Assembly (NCBI GenBank): GCA_947449515.1
Contig: CANFSD010000035.1
Span: forward strand, 1 to 12,365
Length of the DNA: 12,365 nucleotides
Direction of reading: 5' to 3'
From: Bacteroidota bacterium
GTDB taxonomy: Bacteria; Bacteroidota; Bacteroidia; UKL13-3
A program made the position numbers and the translations under genes. Below the pieces are notes generated by a model, which was not told the DNA's origin, made no database searches, and saw only the letters and a list, made by a program, of their open reading frames with translations. Positions 7,933-12,365 of this stretch are shown one piece after another. How positions within the stretch are numbered: the stretch's first letter is position 1; each line of letters opens with the position of its first letter.

Positions 7933-9291
7933 TTATAAAGTATATAAAAGCCGACCAATAGAAAAGTATATAACAATGCCCAACAAATCATTGCTGGTAG
8001 TAATAAATGGACCTGTTGCAATGGCCGGGTCAATCTTTAATCGGTTTAAAAATAAGGGAATAAAAGTACCAAAAACCGAAGCGAAAATAATTACAGTAAG
8101 CAAAGCAATACTTACCGTAACCGCCAATTCATAGGAATGGTTAAATGAAATATTATACGCTAAAATAAATGCAGAGCAAATAATTCCATTGAGCAATGCT
8201 ACCCGAATTTCTTTCAATATTTTCTGACCAATATTTAAGGTGCCCAAAGTATCGTTTGCCAAACCTTGCACCACAATAGCAGAAGATTGTACCCCAACAT
8301 TACCACCCATTGCGGCAATAAGCGGAATAAAAAAAGCCATTTCAGGATGAATCATTATTTGGTTTTCATAAACACCCAAGATTCTAGAACTGGCAATACC
8401 CCCAAGCAATCCAATTAGCAACCAAGGCAAACGTGCACGTGATAAAATCCAAACCTTATCTGTAGAATCAACATCCTCGGTAATACCACTCATTAATTGG
8501 TAATCCTCATCAGCCTCTTCTTTTATTAAGTCTACCACATCATCAATGGTAATTCTTCCAACCAACCTTCCCAATGGATCAACCACCGGAATAGCAACCA
8601 GGTCGTACTTCTTTGTAATATTTGCAACTTCCTCCATATGTGCCGAAGTTGGCACAGAAATTACCTCCTTGTTGAAAACATCTGTGATTGATTTTTCTGG
8701 CGCAGAAAGAATTAAATTTTTCAAGGTAATAAACCCTAACAAACGCTCCAATTCATCCACTACATATACCACAAAAATGGTATCAACATTTTCTGCTTGC
8801 AAGCGTATTTCTTCAATACATTGCGCTACTGTCCAATTTTGATTAACCTTTACCAACTCCACTGCCATCAAGCTTCCCGCAGTTTCTTCTTCGTAACTTA
8901 TAAGGTCTAATAAACTACTGGCATATTCTAAATCTTGCAGTTGAGAAATTACTTCCTCTTTAACATTATTAGGAAAATGATTGAGCACATAGGTGGCATC
9001 ATCACTGTCCATATTTTCAATAAATTCATTGGCAATTTCATAAGGACTGTAAGCAGATAGAAAACTCTCTCTTGCCTCCTCATCCATCTCTACCAAAACT
9101 TTTACCACCACTTCTTTGTGCAGTGCGTTCATTACCAACCGTGCCTCATCATTTTTCAAACGATCAATTACAGCGGCAATGTCTTGCGGATACATTTGTA
9201 GCAATTGCACACGCAAAGTTTCGCCATCTGGTTGTTCGAACCAAGCACGAAATTGTTTAATGAGGGCATTGTCTACATGTAGTTTTTCCAT
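7933..9291 (-). CDS. mgtE: Magnesium transporter MgtE
   Basis: This 452-residue inner-membrane protein is a homodimeric magnesium channel gated by intracellular magnesium. All expected parts are present: a superhelical N domain (about 20-135), the YEEETAGSLM junction (133-142), a CBS pair (about 140-260, second CBS with VVDPLGRLVGRITIDDVVD at 236-254), a connecting helix (about 260-285) and five membrane segments (about 285-452). The signature IAAMGGNVGVQSSAI (325-339) and the pore region DPAIATGPFITTSNDLLG (421-438) are intact; Asp435 corresponds to the ion-binding aspartate (Asp432) of the Thermus protein. The length is normal for the family. Its ATG shares one base with the rsmA stop codon (TAATG), which points to translational coupling. 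No magnesium riboswitch lies directly before it, so control is probably through the rsmA promoter plus protein gating. Confidence 0.97.
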   Translation of the reverse strand: MEKLHVDNALIKQFRAWFEQPDGETLRVQLLQMYPQDIAAVIDRLKNDEARLVMNALHKEVVVKVLVEMDEEARESFLSAYSPYEIANEFIENMDSDDATYVLNHFPNNVKEEVISQLQDLEYASSLLDLISYEEETAGSLMAVELVKVNQNWTVAQCIEEIRLQAENVDTIFVVYVVDELERLLGFITLKNLILSAPEKSITDVFNKEVISVPTSAHMEEVANITKKYDLVAIPVVDPLGRLVGRITIDDVVDLIKEEADEDYQLMSGITEDVDSTDKVWILSRARLPWLLIGLLGGIASSRILGVYENQIMIHPEMAFFIPLIAAMGGNVGVQSSAIVVQGLANDTLGTLNIGQKILKEIRVALLNGIICSAFILAYNISFNHSYELAVTVSIALLTVIIFASVFGTFIPLFLNRLKIDPAIATGPFITTSNDLLGIVIYFSIGRLLYTL

Positions 9292-10067
9292 TATTTTTTT
9301 GCAGCAATTAAATGGGTTAGGGCAAAATAATCTTCCACGCTCAATTCCTCTGCACGCTGGGTGGCATATTTACCCAGTTCTTCATCGCTTAAACCAAAAA
9401 CGGCAATGGCATTTCTCAATTTCTTCCTTCTTTGGTTAAAAGCTGTTTTAATAATCTTTTTGAATAAAACTTCGTCGCAAGGCAATTCTGTTGCGCGGCG
9501 TGTCATGCGTATTACCCCAGATTTTACTTTAGGTGGTGGTATAAATACATCTTCATTAACCGTAAACAAATATTCAACTGAATAATAGGCTTGGGTAATT
9601 ACAGAAATAATACCATACTCCTTACCTCCAGGTTTAGCGCCAATGCGCTCTGCAACTTCTTTTTGAAACATGCCCACCATAAATGGAACATGTTTTTTAT
9701 GGTCTAAAATTTGAAATACAATTTGAGAAGAAATATTGTAAGGAAAATTACCAATAATGGCAACAGATGATGGAAAGCGCTCACTTAAATTGAGGTCTAA
9801 AAAACTCTCGAAAATTAATCGCTCCTTTATCTGCGGATAAGTTGTACTCAAATATTGAATAGATTCTGCATCAACCTCTGCCGCCCATGTGGTATTTGAA
9901 CCAAGCTCTAAAAGGTATTGCGTTAGCACACCCATGCCCGGACCAACCTCTAAAATTGCACCGTTTGGGTAAACGGAACTAAGGGCTGTCACAATATTTC
10001 CTGCAATATTGGTGTCCTTTAAAAAATGCTGGCCTAAGTGTTTCTTAGCTTTTACTGCTTGTATCAT
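9291..10067 (-). CDS. rsmA: 16S rRNA (adenine-N6,N6) dimethyltransferase RsmA/KsgA
   Basis: RsmA dimethylates two adjacent adenines in the 3'-terminal hairpin of 16S rRNA during late small-subunit assembly, using S-adenosylmethionine. From the ATG at 10067 the protein has 258 residues, the usual family length. Motifs are QHFL (13-16), the methyl-donor-binding loop EVGPGMGVLT (40-49), acidic Glu64 in AAEVD, the catalytic motif NFPY (107-110, NLPY in E. coli), FIPPPKVKSGVI (175-186) and FNQRRKKLRN (210-219) in the C-terminal domain. The frame stays open upstream to a TTG at 10115, but this would add 16 residues before the conserved start, so the ATG was chosen. It is the first gene of the minus-strand group and overlaps mgtE by one base. 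A 7-base-pair inverted repeat lies just upstream of its start codon. Confidence 0.96.
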   Translation of the reverse strand: MIQAVKAKKHLGQHFLKDTNIAGNIVTALSSVYPNGAILEVGPGMGVLTQYLLELGSNTTWAAEVDAESIQYLSTTYPQIKERLIFESFLDLNLSERFPSSVAIIGNFPYNISSQIVFQILDHKKHVPFMVGMFQKEVAERIGAKPGGKEYGIISVITQAYYSVEYLFTVNEDVFIPPPKVKSGVIRMTRRATELPCDEVLFKKIIKTAFNQRRKKLRNAIAVFGLSDEELGKYATQRAEELSVEDYFALTHLIAAKK

Positions 10068-10225
10068 CTTATGCAAATAGAAGGTATTTGCTTTAAAAAT
10101 TGAAGTAAAAATCAAAATTAGCGGTATTTTATGATCTGCTTCTTTAAATGGAAATTGAGAATTAAAACCTTAATATTGCCAATTGGAAGCATTTGCCTCC
10201 TTATATAAAGCGTAGCAGTATTACC
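10068..10225. promoter_or_regulatory. Divergent promoter region between rsmA and the aminopeptidase gene
   Basis: This 158-base AT-rich gap separates oppositely transcribed genes, so it must hold promoters for both. It contains the inverted repeat at 10073-10091, an 8-base palindrome CCAATTGG at 10179-10186 and a further ATTTGC at 10191-10196. I found no confident TTTG / TAnnTTTG promoter on either strand. The region is identified by gene orientation, not by a recognised box. Confidence 0.6.
10073..10091 (-). repeat. Perfect 7-bp inverted repeat next to the rsmA start
   Basis: GCAAATA (10073-10079) and TATTTGC (10085-10091) are perfect complements around a 5-base spacer. In an rsmA transcript starting upstream this would be a 7-base-pair hairpin ending 5 bases before the ATG, where it could hinder ribosome entry. 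As DNA it could be a dimeric operator. Which role, if either, cannot be decided from sequence. Confidence 0.5.
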
Positions 10226-11665
10226 ATGAGCATTCAGATTATTACACAAGCAAAGGCAGAACTTAGCCAATCAGAAGTTTTTATACTTTCAAAGAAAGAC
10301 AAATTAGCCAATTTGGGTTTTACAAAAACTGAAATTGACTATATCCAAAAGAAGGAAAAAGCAGGCGAAAATTATGTGTTATTAAACCAATTGAACAAAT
10401 TGAGTTTTATTCAGTTTAACGATACTTGGGCAAAAAAATCGAACGCTGCAGTATTAGAAGAATGCAGGATATTGGGCCATAAGGTTTGTATTGCTTTAAA
10501 TGCACACCAATACAATTCCGTGTTTTTAAATGCAAAAATTGAATTGCCCCATAGCATTGCTTTAGCAGAGGGAATTGCCTTGAGTAATTACCAGTTTTTA
10601 AAATACAAATCAGATAAAAAGAACGCCCATTCTTTGCAAAAAATTGCCTTACACAATGAGGCAAAAACAAAAAAAGAAGTGGCAGAACTTCAAATATTGG
10701 TAAATGCCGTTTACCATGCAAGAACATGGGTAAACGAGCCGCAATCTTATTTAGATGCAGTAGTTTTTGCTAAAGAAATAAAATTACTAGCCATCAAGAG
10801 TGGCTTAAAATGCGAGGTGCTAAATAAAAAACAAATTGAAGCCCTAAAAATGGGCGGATTGTTAGCCGTTAATAAAGGAAGTAAAACGCCTCCAACCTTT
10901 AGCATTTTAGAACACAAACCTAAAAATGCTAAAAACAAAAAACCTTTAGTATTGGTGGGCAAAGGGGTTGTTTATGATACAGGAGGTTTGAGTTTAAAAC
11001 CTACCCCAAATTCAATGGATACTATGAAATGTGATATGGCAGGTGCCGCAGCAGTGGTTGCCGCTATTTCCGCAATTTCATTGGCAAAATTACCTTACCA
11101 TGTTATTGCCTTGGTGCCGTCTACAGATAACAGACCAGGAGAAAATGCCTATACGCCAGGAGATGTGGTTACCATGTACGACGGGCAAACCGTGGAGGTA
11201 CTAAATACAGATGCAGAGGGTAGAATGTTATTGGGCGATGCCTTGGCATATGCAAAAAAATACCAACCTTCTTTGGTTTTAGATTTTGCCACACTCACAG
11301 GTGCAGCTGCAGCGGCCATTGGTTCTTTTGGAACCGTTTGTATGGGAACTGCCGATGAGAAAACTAAAAATCAACTCAAGGTTTCAGGCGAAAACACCCA
11401 TGAAAGATTGGTAGAATTTCCTTTCTGGGATGATTACGCCAAACTTATCCATAGTGATTTAGCAGATATGAAAAATATTGGGGGGCCGGTTGGCGGAGCA
11501 ATTACTGCAGGCAAATTTTTAGAAAAATTCACCGATTACCCTTGGATGCATTTTGACATTGCCGGGCCAGCCTTTTTAAATAGTGCCGACCAATACCGTG
11601 GAAAACATGGTACAGGGGTAGGTGTGAGATTGATTTTTGATTTTGTAAAACAATTGAGCAAGTAA
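10226..11665 (+). CDS. pepA: Leucyl aminopeptidase, peptidase family M17
   Basis: This cytoplasmic dimetal exopeptidase removes N-terminal residues, notably leucine, in peptide turnover. From the ATG at 10226 it has 479 residues; an in-frame TTG at 10193 would add 11 residues without family support. The C-terminal catalytic domain (about 150-479) is complete: VGKGVVYDTGGLSLK (244-258) carries metal ligands Lys246 and Asp251 and the catalytic Lys258; Asp270 follows in KCDMAGAA; NTDAEGRM (327-334) carries Asp329, Glu331 and the catalytic Arg333. The N-terminal third is divergent, as is common in M17. Two positions differ from the commonest consensus: Met334 replaces the Leu of NTDAEGRL, and MAGAA replaces MGGAA. 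E. coli PepA also binds DNA, but nothing here shows that. It is followed 26 bases later by pdxA on the same strand, a likely operon. Confidence 0.95.
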   Translation: MSIQIITQAKAELSQSEVFILSKKDKLANLGFTKTEIDYIQKKEKAGENYVLLNQLNKLSFIQFNDTWAKKSNAAVLEECRILGHKVCIALNAHQYNSVFLNAKIELPHSIALAEGIALSNYQFLKYKSDKKNAHSLQKIALHNEAKTKKEVAELQILVNAVYHARTWVNEPQSYLDAVVFAKEIKLLAIKSGLKCEVLNKKQIEALKMGGLLAVNKGSKTPPTFSILEHKPKNAKNKKPLVLVGKGVVYDTGGLSLKPTPNSMDTMKCDMAGAAAVVAAISAISLAKLPYHVIALVPSTDNRPGENAYTPGDVVTMYDGQTVEVLNTDAEGRMLLGDALAYAKKYQPSLVLDFATLTGAAAAAIGSFGTVCMGTADEKTKNQLKVSGENTHERLVEFPFWDDYAKLIHSDLADMKNIGGPVGGAITAGKFLEKFTDYPWMHFDIAGPAFLNSADQYRGKHGTGVGVRLIFDFVKQLSK

Positions 11666-11691
11666 TATTGCTTTAAATTAGGATTCGTAAA

Positions 11692-12365
11692 ATGAGCAAA
11701 TTACCAATAATAGGTATAACCATGGGCGATATGAACAGTATTGCCCCTGAAGTAATTATTAAAACTTTGGTGGACCACCGCATCAATGATTATTGCATTC
11801 CGGTGGTTTATGGTTCGCCCAAAATCATTTCCTTTTGGAAAAAAATTATTGGCCTACACGACTTCCAATTGAACATTATTAAGAGTTTGGATCAACTGAA
11901 CCCTAAACGCTCTAATATTTTGGTTTGTTGGGAAGAAGAAACAGAAATTAAACCCGGAGAGGCCAGTGAATTAGCAGGAAAATATGCCTTCAAGGCATTA
12001 GAAGCCGCAACCAAAGACGCCGTTGCAGGTAAATTACATGCCATTGTTACAGCCCCACTTAACAAAAATACGGTAAGTGCCAGCAGTCCAAATTTCAAAG
12101 GACATACAGAATATTTGGCGCAACAGGCCGGTTCGGACCATTTAATGGTGCTAACGGCAGATGAGCTTAAAATGGCGTTGGTTACAGGACATATGCCAGT
12201 AAAAGAGGTAGCCGGTGCACTAAGCATTGAATTGATTTACAAAAAAATAAAGCTTTTAAATACCAGCCTTAAACAAGACTTTGGCATTGTTAAGCCAAGA
12301 ATTGCCGTATTAGGGTTGAACCCACATGCAGGCGACAATGGCTTATTGGGCAGTGAAGAAAAAGA
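11692..12365 (+). CDS. pdxA: 4-hydroxythreonine-4-phosphate dehydrogenase PdxA, C-terminus missing (partial)
   Basis: PdxA oxidises 4-phosphohydroxy-L-threonine in the DXP-dependent pyridoxal phosphate pathway; the oxidised, decarboxylated product is joined to deoxyxylulose phosphate by PdxJ. The window holds the first 224 residues, about two thirds of the usual length. Visible motifs are ITMGD (9-13), TAPLNK (120-125), GHTEYLA (137-143, with the substrate-binding His138-Thr139), GHMP (166-169, metal ligand His167) and GLNPHAGDNGLLG (208-220, metal ligand His212). The third metal histidine lies beyond the edge. The N-terminal motif is GDMNSIAPE where proteobacterial enzymes have GDPAGIGPE; other Bacteroidota also differ here. 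The ATG at 11692 follows GTAAA, an A-rich start without Shine-Dalgarno. It is probably co-transcribed with the aminopeptidase gene. Confidence 0.95.
   Translation, partial: MSKLPIIGITMGDMNSIAPEVIIKTLVDHRINDYCIPVVYGSPKIISFWKKIIGLHDFQLNIIKSLDQLNPKRSNILVCWEEETEIKPGEASELAGKYAFKALEAATKDAVAGKLHAIVTAPLNKNTVSASSPNFKGHTEYLAQQAGSDHLMVLTADELKMALVTGHMPVKEVAGALSIELIYKKIKLLNTSLKQDFGIVKPRIAVLGLNPHAGDNGLLGSEEK

Noticed and set aside
9072..9585. Plus-strand frames opposite mgtE and rsmA, including one of 107 codons
   Set aside because: They are antisense to two strongly conserved genes and the translations resemble no family.
10068..10115. N-terminal extension of RsmA from a TTG at 10115
   Set aside because: The ATG at 10067 gives the normal family length and N-terminus, and the extension would run through the inverted repeat.
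10193..10225. N-terminal extension of the aminopeptidase from a TTG at 10193
   Set aside because: The ATG 33 bases later is a better start; the extra 11 residues have no family support.
10068..10225. Bacteroidota-type TTTG / TAnnTTTG promoters in the divergent gap
   Set aside because: Only partial matches were found (for example TCTATTTG before rsmA) and none had an upstream TTTG at the right distance.

Overview
The window is ordinary chromosomal DNA from a member of the Bacteroidota, AT-rich and densely coded. The evidence is a very large TonB-dependent receptor with an N-terminal carboxypeptidase-regulatory-like domain, a large secreted protein of a type seen only in this phylum as far as I know, A-rich stretches rather than Shine-Dalgarno motifs before most starts, an ACT-less phosphoglycerate-dehydrogenase-like enzyme, and NFPY (not NLPY) in RsmA. 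I cannot name the genus. I see no tRNA, rRNA, insertion sequence, CRISPR array or phage gene.

Layout. Positions 1-6830 (minus strand) hold an envelope gene pair. The TonB-dependent receptor (3045-6830) comes first in transcription. After 27 bases follows a secreted protein of at least 1005 residues, whose C-terminus runs off the left edge. The secreted gene is open to the window edge. Positions 6934-10067 (minus strand) hold rsmA, mgtE and a D-2-hydroxyacid dehydrogenase, in that order of transcription; rsmA and mgtE share one base. A 158-base divergent region (10068-10225) separates this cluster from a plus-strand pair: an M17 leucyl aminopeptidase (10226-11665) and pdxA (from 11692, cut by the right edge).

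How the genes fit together. The right half is housekeeping: ribosome maturation (RsmA), magnesium homeostasis (MgtE), probable serine-pathway or related 2-hydroxyacid oxidation, peptide turnover (PepA) and pyridoxal phosphate synthesis (PdxA). The left half is the least understood part. The receptor is not a SusC/RagA type with a SusD lipoprotein; its partner is a large exported protein without a known catalytic domain that I can recognise. If there is an undescribed system here, it is this receptor/secreted-protein pair. Secondary signals are short perfect inverted repeats in three of the intergenic gaps, the best lying five bases upstream of the rsmA start codon.
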